Shown one piece after another: positions 24,901-36,900 of a stretch of 64,000 nt of DNA. This DNA comes from Hemicordylus capensis (taxonomy: Eukaryota > Chordata > Lepidosauria > Squamata > Cordylidae): contig NC_069661.1 in NCBI RefSeq assembly GCF_027244095.1, forward strand, positions 142,615,501-142,679,500, read 5' to 3'. Within the stretch, counting starts at the first letter, position 1. Each line of letters opens with the position of its first letter. Under the pieces are notes generated by a model, which saw only the letters and a program-made list of their open reading frames with translations, ran no database searches and had not been told where the DNA came from. Made by a program: the position numbers and the translations under genes.

Positions 24901-27900
24901 GGTACAACTAGAGACGTAAAATTTCCAGAAATATTGAGAGTGTGTGTGGGGGGGGGGGAGGAGGATAAAAATTTGGAGGAAAATTGAAATATATGCAATC
25001 CTTTTTTAGTGCCTTTCACAGGTCTAAAGTCACATTGTTCCTTTAGGGTATTTATTATGCATAACCTGCTTTGCTCATAACATTGATCATGTTTGGCACA
25101 TTGCATTTAGAAGTGTAGTTTATTCAGACAACTAGTAATTTAAACTACCTTCACCTGTGCGGAGCATCTGCGCGCTAGTAGATTGCTCTCCCTGCCACCT
25201 GCCACAGCCCCCTATACCTCAGAGGTCTCTTCACCCTCACTAGAGCTGCACTCCTGCTCCTCCTCCTCCTCCATCCGGTTGCTTCCACCCCCCTCACCCC
25301 ATTTTATTCCATCCCCCTCACCCCTCTTGGTCATGGCTGCAGCGTTGCTGGTGCCTACTGGCCAAGCTGCAGCCCTCCCTACCCCCACCCTGCTCCTTCC
25401 CACAGGAGCAGTGGCGGCGGCTGACCGGGCCCTTCCTTGCTGCTGCTGCCACCACCATGGCCACTCAGTCCCCTCAGGCCGCTGAAAGGCTTGGGCCCAT
25501 CCCTTGCCTGCCTGCTTCCCTCTAACAATGGCTTTGGTAGCCCCAAATAGCAGCAGTGGTTGACTGGGCCTTTCTTTGCTGCCAATAGGCGCCGCCATGG
25601 CCACTCATTCCCCTCAGGCCGCTAACAGGCTTGGGTACGTCCTTCGTCCCTCCCTTCTCTCTTCCCCTCCCTTCTTTTTCTCTTTTTATCTCCTCCACTC
25701 GCTCTTCCCCTCCCTTCTTATTTTCTTTCTCTCTCTCCCTTCCTGAGTTAACAGATCTTGTTCATCTTGTTTCCTCATCTAATTCACACAACAGCAGCCT
25801 CCTTCTCCTGAAGAGGCTCTTTCCTCCCTCATGACCCCTCTCTTTGCAATCACCACAGTGCTTCTGCTCGTGAACTCTTGTGAGAGCTGCCAAGCATGCG
25901 ATTAGCCATGGGTACGCCTTAGAGAATCTATATATTTAATTCTCTAAGGAATACCCATGGCGAATTAGGAGAGGAGAGCTGGTCTTGTGGTAGCAAGCAT
26001 GACTTGTCCCCATAGCTAAGCAGGGTCTGCCCTGGTTGCATCTGAATGGCAGACTTGATGTGTGAGCACTGCAAGATATTCCCCTCAGGGGATGAAGCCG
26101 CTCTGGGAAGAGCAGAAGGTTTCAAGTTCCCTCTCTGGCTTCTCCAAGATAGGGCTGAGAGAGATGTAAGTCAGTTTCTTCTATTTTCAACATCAGTTTT
26201 TTGCCTGTGCCCCATTAACTGTCAAACTGTTCAAGAGAAGCTGGCATTGAAAACAGAAAAACTGGCTTACATCCAGTGCAATGCCTTGCCAGTTGAAGAG
26301 TGGGCTGAGCACATTCATTCGATACATCCCAAAACCATGTCTTTGCTTCTACCAAGCTCACAGAGGCTCCATCACTACTAACTTTTATGTCATCACTGCA
26401 GTGATGAGTCTCCTGTTATTCTATCACTATCAGCAGTTTCTGCTTCTTCTGATCTTTCATTTTTATCATATAAATGACTTATGAAAACTGAATTGCCTGG
26501 ATTGAGAGAAGCCTCTATCGTTCCACGTGTTCATTTATTGCTTGATCTGGTATATTTCCAAACATAGACAAATTTCTTGCACATGCTGCAGAAGATGGAG
26601 GAATCTGCAGCAAGTAAGAAGCTTGGGAGAGTAAGGGCCAGAATACTTTCCCTTCTATGAATATTTTTGAACACCTTTTCTTAAATATTGTATTCATAAT
26701 TTGAAAAGAAAATATTGAATCCCCCCCCCCATTTTTTGGAAAACACCCCCCAACACACACCCACACCCTTAAGGAAAAAACAGTGTGCCTGCCTCCTTTT
26801 CCTGGTTTCCCCCTGGGCCTTCACATCTCTTGGTATAACTTATCATTAGATTCTCTGGCCCTTGTTTGCTTTTCTGAAAGCTTCTGCAGTTGAGGAAGAA
26901 GTTGGACTAATGTCAATTATAATGATATGGACAAAAACAGAGGTTGCAAAGAGATGGAGAAATGTCAGGATGCGCCAACTGAAATTCTACAGGAGTAATG
27001 GACTGTGTTAGACTTTATGAAATTAACAAATTTGATCTGGATTAGAAATGGAAGTCTAGAGGACAATCATTTATTCACCTTTAAAGCAACAGTGAGGCTA
27101 GCAGGAACTCTCTTTGGGATCTATTTGTGCTTCTATGAATTTATTTACTTTTTTGTTCATCATACGTCAATATAAATGTTTCTTTTCTATATGATGAATA
27201 TACTGAATATTGGTGTTGTATTATTAGTTAGCATCCAGAGTTGTCCTTAGTCTGGCACAGAAGTCCTTGCCCCAGACTCAGGACTGCTGTTCTGCACTAA
27301 GGAACAGACAATTGAACAGTGTTCTTCTTGAGCAATCCAAACACCCTGATTTGTATTACCTTCTTTGCAGCTCTTCAGACCTCCTTTTTCTGGTTTCCAG
27401 CATTTGTTGCTTCTGTTGCTTAAGGAGTGCTGAAGCAGAGATAGACTGGAAAGTCAGGCTTTGCTTCCCAGCAGACTCTGAGGAAGAAAATCAAAAGTTG
27501 CAAGTGACAAAGCTTTACCCACGAAGAGCCAACGGTATCACACCTTTCTTTCAAACATACCTGTGGCACTGGCTTTAGCCAAGTGTTTGTTTAGGTTTCG
27601 TGCTCCAAAGGAGGGCATTGCCAACAGTCCTTTGAATTCCTCGGAACATGGTAAAGGTTGCTTTGGCACATCTGAAATACAACATAACAGCCTTAAGAGT
27701 TTACACTTTAATACACATCTCTAACTTTTCTTTCTTTCAAAGCAAGTTTCTAGTCCTTTTGGCTGCAAAGATGTGCTTACCAGTGGGTGTGCAAAGCTGG
27801 CAAGAATTTCAAAAGCAGATGAGGTGGCTAAATAAACTTTCCACTGGTTTTGGGCATGAAGGCAATACAAACATGATGGCAGTAAGATTTCAAGTACCAG

Positions 27901-30900
27901 CAAACTGTGGCAGTACTGGTCTTGTGGTAGCAAGCATAGCAGAAGGTTTCAAGTTCCCTCCCTGGCTTCTCCAAGATAGAGCTGAGAGAGATTCCTGTGT
28001 GCAGCCTTGGAGAAGCCGCTGCCAGTCTGTGAAGACAATACTGGGCTAGATAGACCAATGGTCTGGCTCAGTCTATGGCAGCCTCCTATATTCCTACTAG
28101 TGTACTATGAAGTCCAAAGCTAGGACAACATCAGGGCACAGATGAAAAACAGTCTAATCATGTTTTTTAAATTGGGAGGCAGCTTTAGCAGCACGGGCTC
28201 TTTCCCTGCTAAGCCAGTCTCAAGGATATACACTCCTTCTCTTCCCTGGCTGGAGTTAACCATGTTATATGTGTACCAACCATAACTATGGTTAGCACCA
28301 AGCATAGTTTCATCAAAAAACACAATGTTAACCATAGTGTGAAGTGCAATTTTTGCAAATTATGGTTACAAGGGAACATGGTTAGCATTAACCATGGCTA
28401 ATGTACTCAGTAAACAGTACAATGATTAATGCTGACAAAGGAAAGGAGAGTTTGCAAACCATGATTTGCAGAGCCAGCATTACATCTGTATTGGGTCTAT
28501 AAAACATAAGCACATTACACTATACAGATGATGATGCCTGAAAATGTCACAAGAAGTTGAACAGATGCATGTTTATTTCAGTGAGAAATAGGTCACAGGA
28601 ATACCATTATCCATTATGCTGGCCAAGGGCACGTCTTGACAGATAGACCTAATACTTAATAAATAAATGACATTTGTTTCATCTTAGGAAACAGCTCTTA
28701 AGTAGGTATGTAAAAACACAAAACTAGAAATGTGCCTGATTTATATTCAGGCTCAGCCAATTTCACTGATAAAGATCTACTCATTTCATGTTATCCCAAA
28801 ATCTTGGTCTACTGCTATTTTATTATTCTCTGGATTGCTACTCATGAAGCGATTTACTATAATGACCACATTCATGGGAAACTGTAAACAACTGATAGCT
28901 GTTTCAGCCAGCTTTTGCCTACAGTTTCAATTCTAGAGGGTGGCTGGAAACGAATATTCTTATTGGAAGAATAAATGCAGGTGCCTCTGGCTGATTTTAA
29001 GACGACGACAGGAGGGAATATTTAAGAAGAGAGTTACCCAGTTTTTGCTTTGTTTCCTGAAGAACTGCGTCAACTCCTCTTACAACCAAATTGGACAGAG
29101 TGGTTTGGATCTTCTTCTTAGGAGCAGCAGCTGCTGCACTGCAGAACACAGGAGATGCAGAACACAGCTTCATGGCTGGAAACAGGCAGCTTGGCTCAGA
29201 CTAGAGTCCCAACGCTTCTAAATCTAAACTGTGGCTCTTGAAGTCTGCAATTGGGCAGGCACTGCTCTTTATCAAGGGAGGGATCCTGAGCGCTGCAGTG
29301 CAACATGAGAGACCTCTATGTTGCATGTTTTCATTTGTCAAATGCGGAGAAGCTTTTCGATAAGCTGAAAAGAGGCAGAGGCACTGCCTACATGCATGTA
29401 CTGAAAGGTTTGAGGGGAAATCCACCTTGCTTAGGATGGTGACAAGGCAGTTAAAGGGTGTCAGGCATGTCAAGCTAATCTATTTTAAGCAGGCTCAGGC
29501 ATGCCTCCCAGACCTCAGAGAGCAGAGCTCCTTCACTCCTCATGAACTTCCATGAAGCCCTTGCTTAACACAATCCTCATCCATCCATCCCTTAGTCTTC
29601 TTCCCCAACCGTAATGCAATCTACACCTAATCTACACCCCCAACTACGATGCATAACAACATTTTCCTCTTATTGCTCTGGCCTCTCCCCACACTCATGT
29701 TAGACGGCAGACGCTTTGGTGCTCACAGTCAGTCTTTCTGCAGACTGGCCTCATCTGAAAATGCCGTTCAGTCACACCATTGGCTCTTTTAAAAAGGAGA
29801 AAGTGGCACTTCTCCTGGGTACAACACACTAACCATGGGGACAAGTGGCACAATAGCTGCATTTTAAAATTGACCTAACAGTGTTGTTAGATGGACACTA
29901 AACAATGCCAGAAGTGAAAAGGAACTGCATGAAAGGGTAGAGTAGCCATGGTTGCTCTTACGCGGAGGCTGCATAGGCTGCAGAGGAAACACCTCCATAA
30001 TAAAAACCATCCTGACAAAGCCTCTCTTTCAAGCCAAGGTTCTTCTTAGCTCCCCTTTTTGGAGCCTGGGAACCTGAGAAGGTTGACTGCAGATCTGCCC
30101 GCTTTGAACTGAGCCTTCGGTATTGGAACTGCACATGATACTGACAATATTGACATTCATTCTGAAGGGAGAAAAGGAGAAAGACAGGAGGGCTGTAGTC
30201 ATGAAATCTGAGTACTGGTCACAGCATAATGAAAAGCAGATAATGAAATATGCTTCCATCTGCAGCTCACACTGGGAAACGGGACTGGAGTGCCTTAGAT
30301 CAGAAAAGATCACACAGATTATCTTCTTATATTTTTCTTCCCCATGAGAGAAGCTTGGTTCAAAAAGTGCTCCACCCCACACCTGCAGCCAGCTGTCCAC
30401 TTAGTGTGCCTTCCAGAAGCTTGACAACATTCCTGTTTGGTTTCTGCCCACCCACTCAGGTAAGTCACAACCTGAGTTCACCAGTGCACCACAACCTGGG
30501 TGCGCCTGGTTGCTGTACAAATGACTACTACCACAAACTTCGTTGGCCTCTTCCCCCCCGCCCCATTAAATTAGCAGTATGGGTGTCAAAGTGTGCCGAG
30601 AGAGCAGAATTTGATGTTTGCCAGGGCGAGTGGAGGAAGAGACTTGGACACAGAAATGCTTAGACCGGCAGAGAGGCTGCTCTGGTCTTTTGGAATGCAC
30701 CACAGCACATGGGAGGGGAGCTGGGAACTACAAAGGGGGATACACAGCCGAGAGGAAGCTGGGGGATTGGGGCAGTCAAAATATGGAAGGGCAGCACATG
30801 GGGATTAAAAGGTTAACCACCCATCCTTCCTCCAAAATCAGAATTCTTCTGTAAAAAAAAGAATGTGGGTGTGGCCTTGGGCGGGATGGAGAGTTTGTCT

Positions 30901-33900
30901 CTCCATTCACTCATTACAGGTTGTCAGTCTTGCTACAGACTGTGACCAGCAGCATCACCAAACCAAAACTTAGTGTCTCCGCAAACAGCCAGATGGCCTC
31001 TCATCAGCCATGCAATATCAGCCCAAAATATTCACCAGGTTAACCAGCTGTGTACAATGTTCTCCATTTTTCTTCCGAGCTTTACAGGTTCCTAAATCCA
31101 TGGCTTCACCCAAAATTAAGATCTTTTGGGGATGATCAACAGACACACACACCTAAAGAGAAAGGGCACCATCAGATTTCAATATTCAGTGTGTTTAACT
31201 GAACAGACTAATCTTCTGCTCAGTGGCTATTTTTACTGAAGGTACTAAATAAATGGGGGGAAATGTGACTTATTTATTTATTTGATTTGATTTGTATACC
31301 GCCCTTCCAAAATGGCTCAGGGAGGTTTACAATTAAAACAAACCACTAAAACAGTAAAGAGCTAAAACAAATTTAAAACAATATAACAATTAAAAAAACA
31401 TTTTAAAACAACAATTAAACAATTACAGTGATTAAAATCCCAAAATCGGGTTTTTACTTTTAAAATAAACCAGATATTAAAACCTCCAAAATTTAGGAAG
31501 CTGAGAAAGCTTGGGTGAAAAGATGGGTTTTCAGGTGTTTTTTGAAAATTGCCAGAGATGGGGAGGATCGTATCTCAGCAGGGAGCGCATTCCACAATCT
31601 CGGGGCAGCGACCAAGAAGGCCCGTCTCTGTGTAGCCACCAAACGAGTTGGCGGTAACTGGAGACGGACCTCCTCAGATGACCTCAATGGGTGGTGGGGC
31701 TCATAATGAAGAAGATGCTCTCTTACTGTAGATACCCAGGGCCTAAGCCATTTATGGCTTTGTAAGTTATAACTAGCACTTTGTATTTTGTCCGGGAACC
31801 TATTGGCAGCCAGTGTAACTCCATCAGTAAAGGAGTAACATGGTCTCTCCGAGATGACCCAGAGACCAACCTGGCTGCCGCGTTCTGAACCAACTGAAGT
31901 TTCCGGACTATGTACAAAGGCAGCCCCATGTAGAGCGCATTACAAAAGTCAAGTCTGGAGGTCACCAACAGATGGACCACTGTTTTGAGGTCATTGATCT
32001 CGAGAAATGGGCACAGCTGGCGTATCAGCCGAAGCTGATAGAAAGCACACCTGGCCATCGCCTCAACCTGAGAAACCAGGGAGAGGTGTGAATCCAGAAG
32101 TACTCCCAGACTGCGAACCTGTTCCTTTTGTGGAAGTGTGACCCCCTCTAGAACAGGGAGATCAAAATAGTCTCTAGAGTTCTGACCCCGCACAATAAGT
32201 ACCTCCGTCTTATCTGGATTCAGCTTCAGTTTATTCTCCAGCCCATTACTACCTCCAGGCAGGCATTTAGGGAGGCTATGCCAGCTCCTGAAGAAGTTGA
32301 CATGGAGAAGTAGATCTGGGTGTCATCAGCGTACTGGTAACAACCTGCTCCAAATCCCCTGATGATCTCTCCCAGCGGTTTCATGTAGATGTTAAAGAGC
32401 ATTGGAAAAAGTATGGAGCCTTGAGGGACACCATACTTAAGCTCAGATTTTGAAGAACAACAGTCTCCAATTGACACCATCTGGAATCTATCTGAGAGGT
32501 AGGAGCGGAACCACTGTAAGACAGTGCCTCCCACCCCCAACCCCCTCAGATGTTCCAGAAGGATACTATGGTCAATAGTATCGAAAGCTGCTGAGAGATC
32601 CAAAAGGACCAACAGAGACACTTCCTTTGTCAATTCCCAATTGGAGATCATCCATCAGGCCGACCAAAGCAGTCAGTTTCCTCCAAGACCTCGTGGAGCT
32701 GAGAGGCCACCACCCTCTCAATTACCTTGCCCAGCCATGGGAGTTTGGAAACAGGCCTATAATTGCTTAACTCTGAGGGATCTAATGCAGGCTTCTTTAG
32801 AAGAGGTCTAATAATTGTCTCCTTAAGACAAGGAGGCATCCTGCCCTCCCTCAGAGAAGCATTTATGATTTCCACCAGGATGTTTACAACAACCTCCCTG
32901 CTAGATCGAACAAGCCATGTTGGACAAGAGTCAAGGGAACAAGTGGTAGGCCTCACTACTCGAAGGAGCTTGTCCACATCCTCAGGAGTCACAAACTGAA
33001 ACCGATCCAGTCGAATCACATAAGAGGAGTCGTTGGGCACCTCCAGCTCAGACATCAAATTAATTGTGGAATCTCCATCTAGGTCGGCCCGAATCCGAGA
33101 GATTTTATCTGCGAAAAACTCTTTAAACACATCACAGCAGGTAACTGATGACTCCAAATTCTGGTTCAAGGGCGTGGGGGCAGATACTAATCCCCTCACA
33201 ACCCTGAAAACAACTCTGCTGGACGTGAACTCACAGAGGCAATACGGGCAGAAAAGAACCGCCTCTTTGCCGCATGTATTGCCTGAGCATAGATCTTTAC
33301 ATGTGCTGTATGTCGCAATCTTGCCTGAGCATAGATCTTTACATGTGCTGTATGTCGCAATCTGTCAGATTCGAGTTGAGTCTTCCTCCACTTGCGCTCC
33401 AGTCGCTTACCTTGCCGCTTCAGCCCCCATAAATCTTCCGTATACCAATGGGCCAAATTTGATGCGGGTCGGAGGGGACGCTTGGGAGCAATCATGTCTA
33501 CTGCCCTGGTGAGCAAGTTGTTCCAATTCTCAACGAGGGCATCAACAGGATCACCAGCAAAGCCAACATTAAACCCCTCCAAGGCTTCTTGGAATTTTAG
33601 TGGATCCAATAACCTCTTTGGGCGGACAATTCTAATGGGCACCTTATGAAAGGTTATTTCCAGAGGAGCCCACAATTTTTGGCTGGGCATAGCAGCCAAT
33701 AGTTATTTCTAGCTTTTCTGTTTCTCAGGCAAAGCAAGTATATCTCTTTTGTTCCTAGGATGGACCTTTCATGGAGAAATAGTGGCAGATGGTGTATCTG
33801 TAGCAATCCTTCCCTTCCATCTCATAACACTGATGCAGAGTCCCATGACAAGACACAGTTTGGTGCCATTTTGAAAAAGACACAGGATCAGTTCAGAGGT

Positions 33901-36900
33901 AATGGAGAACAACAGTCAAATCTTGGTTTTGCACAATGACCTGAAGCCTCAGGATCATGTGCTCCACGCTCCCTGCCTGCACACAAGTTGGAAGCATTCT
34001 ACTTCTGACTGCAGTTAGAAATAAACCAAGATAAATAATGACATCTGAACTGACTTATCTTGGTTTATTTTAACCACATTGCTTGAAATAAACTGAGATC
34101 TGAAACCCACTTCAAACCTTTGGTTCATAAAAGTGTGGCCAAATGAATGCGGTCCAGTGAACAGAGAGCTGGAAATGACACCTGGGCCTATATCATCTCT
34201 TCTATGCTAGTAAATATTAAATGTAACCTATTGTGCAAGTACAGTGAGGAACCGAAACAGCTTTACATCAATTAATGCTTTTATAATTGTTGAAAGGGTT
34301 TCCTACTGAACATCTGTAGCTGCCCCATTTTTTTGGCTAACTGCTGTCAGACTTCATTTCTGTGACATAATTTGAACTTTAAACCAGTCAGCTCTATGGC
34401 TTTTATTCATTACAATCTTAACGAGGGGACAACTAGCCCGGGAAAGGCTGAACTACTAACTAGTGCATGTACTGCCTTTGTAGGGAAAGTGTGCGAAGAA
34501 CTTGCTGAGTTTGGTGTGGCGAACAGATCTACCTGGGATTGACCAGGTGTTTTGTGATCAATGTCTGTTGATCATAAATGTCTCATCGATTGAATGTCTG
34601 TTGCTTGAGAACGTCTTGCATCCACAGATATGCTAGATGCATTTCTACTCAATGAAGGATCAGAGCTGCCTCCTGGTGCAAAGACTGAGACCTGGTCCCC
34701 TTCCACCCCCCATGGTTTACATGAATCTTTGCCATTATTTTATCTGTATGGATGAGAACATGCCTGCTTATCAGAAGGCACTGGAAAGCTATCAGTGCCA
34801 GACTGATGTCCTTCAGTTCTAGCCAATTGATCTGTTTCTGTTCCTTCACTGAAACAATTTTCCCAGTGCTGAATGTTGGAGACAGTGAGATCCCCACCCT
34901 AAAAGACTGGTATCAGTTGTCACAATTATCTGGGTGTATCTTGGAATGGTTTCCCCTGTGAGGGCCATGCAGGGGCTATCTACCATGTGAAAGAGCAAAG
35001 GATATGAGGAGGAACTTTAACTGACACTTCTTAACTTAACTGGAATGGGAGAAGAAATCATTGAAGGTCCCTCAGATGGAAACAGGCCCAAGGAACTGCC
35101 TCTAGGGATAATACCATCAGCCCCAGAAGGCATGCTAAGGTTGGAAGAGGCACCTTCCTCATTTGTGGGATTGAATGAGTAATATTGATTGTCTCCTGCT
35201 TGTGCTTCTGTGGGAGAATGAACTTGCCCCTGACAGTGTCTATTAAGACGCCCAGAAGATGTATTCTCTGTGAGGGAGAAAGATGACTTTTAACCTTGTT
35301 GACTAGAGAACCATTCTGCCAGTGCCTGCAATGTTGTCCTTATGACTCTGTATGGCTGATGTTAGGTTTAGTGATCTGATTAACAGATCGTTCAAGTTTG
35401 GAAAGATACCTGCAGCCTGAGATGTACTATTAGGGGTGATGATGACAGCCTGAACAGCAGAGCTTTGTATTGATAATGCTTTCCTGCATAGGTGAAGTGG
35501 AAGAAGGATGGCTGTCTAGGTGGATGGGAACATGTAAATAGGTTTCTGTGAGATCAATTGAGGTAATGTAGTCTAGATGATGGCGAGATTATGCTATCGA
35601 CCACAGAGTCTCCATCTTGAACTTTCTGCATTTTGTGAATTTGTTCAGGAATTTTAAATCCAGTATCACTCTGAGACATCCATCTTTTTTGAGTACAGTG
35701 AACAGAATAGAACAAACCCTGTGCCCTGTTGATGAATAGGAACTGGCTCTATTGTGCCTAGATTTTCCAGAAATATTCCACCAGAACAGGTATTTCTACA
35801 ATATCCTGATATGCGGTGGAATATTACTGAAAAATCTAGGCACAATAGAACCAGTTTCTGTTCATCAGTGGGGTGTGGGGTTTATTCTATTCTGTTCACT
35901 GTGCCCCCAAAAGACGGATCTCTCAGAGCTGTACTGGATTTAAAACCAGTGGGGTGATTTTAAATATTAGAGCGAGGATCTGGGGAATCTGAGGAATGTT
36001 AAGGATTACTGTTCTCCCCAGTATGCTGCAAGTTATTAGATTTAGCAGACTTTCTCAATTTTTCAAAGCATTTACAATTTTTTTTCCTTTCTAGATTTTT
36101 TTTTGAACTGGGCTAGAAGAGGATGATGATGATTAAGATGGATATTCCCTCCTCTTTCTCTTACATTTCCTTTCTCTAAAGCCCTTACTCTGCTGCAAAG
36201 ATTAGGAGTGCATATTTTTAAACCAAGCTTGCCAGGCAGGAGGTACCTCTTTTCACATGACAATGGGAAGGGGAGTGGGGGAGGGGTTTTCTAAATCCAA
36301 AGGAGAGGGTTGGGGCTCAATTGGCTCAGGTCTCACTGGTTTCAGCCAGTGCCAGTTTCACAGTGAGTGTGTGCAGGCTCTCTGGAATCTCTAGATGTTC
36401 TGTGAGACCCATGGCCGCCAGCAAAGGCCTGGCTGAGGAGATGGGCCTAGTTGAGCCCCAAGGCCCCGGATGGGTGGAGAAGGCTGGGGTCCACAGCAAG
36501 TCTGGAGGGCTTGTCAGAGCCCCCGGCTCTTATGTGCCATTTGTAGCCTTTCAAGGCCACTATGGGAGTGGCAAGGAGGAAGTGGCAGGAGCAGATTCAC
36601 GAGCCGGGTTGCCACTCTTCCCTCTGCAAGGCCGTTTTGGTGGCGATGGGTGTGTCCTGAAGGAGGGAAGACTGAAGAACCCTCCTTGAGACTGAGTGCT
36701 TCAGTGGCGAGTAGCGACAATGAGGACCTAAAGCTGAAGAGTTCTTTTGCTTGGGCACTAACACATTCCTGTGCGTTCCATTGCTGCCAGCGGAGACTTC
36801 AATGAGTAGGATAAAGGAGTAAGGTATAGAAATACAGGGCAAGGAATGAAGGATTTTTAGACTACTTTCCTTAAGGAAAGAAAGCTTATGAGATCACCCA

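Larger units (their letters stand above)
24586..27359. other. MCM10 intron with GC-rich stretch
   Basis: Contains a G-run near 24948-24958, a GC- and CTC-rich stretch at 25200-25640 with a duplicated 77-bp block, a hairpin at 25905-25961 and a SINE at 25970. Open frames in the GC-rich part are rich in single residues and unlike any known protein. The rest, about 26170-27359, is unassigned. Confidence 0.5.

Noticed and set aside
25212-25604. 130-codon open frame rich in E, A, G and W on the minus strand
   Set aside because: Made by CTC/CTG-rich and GC-rich sequence and a duplicated block; no domain, and MCM10 phases leave no missing exon.
28240-28420. Cluster of AACCATGG-like words as a regulatory array
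   Set aside because: Spacing is irregular and the words look like remnants of a short inverted repeat; no evidence of function.
33033-33512. 159-codon plus-strand open frame
   Set aside because: Antisense shadow of the L2 LINE reading frame.
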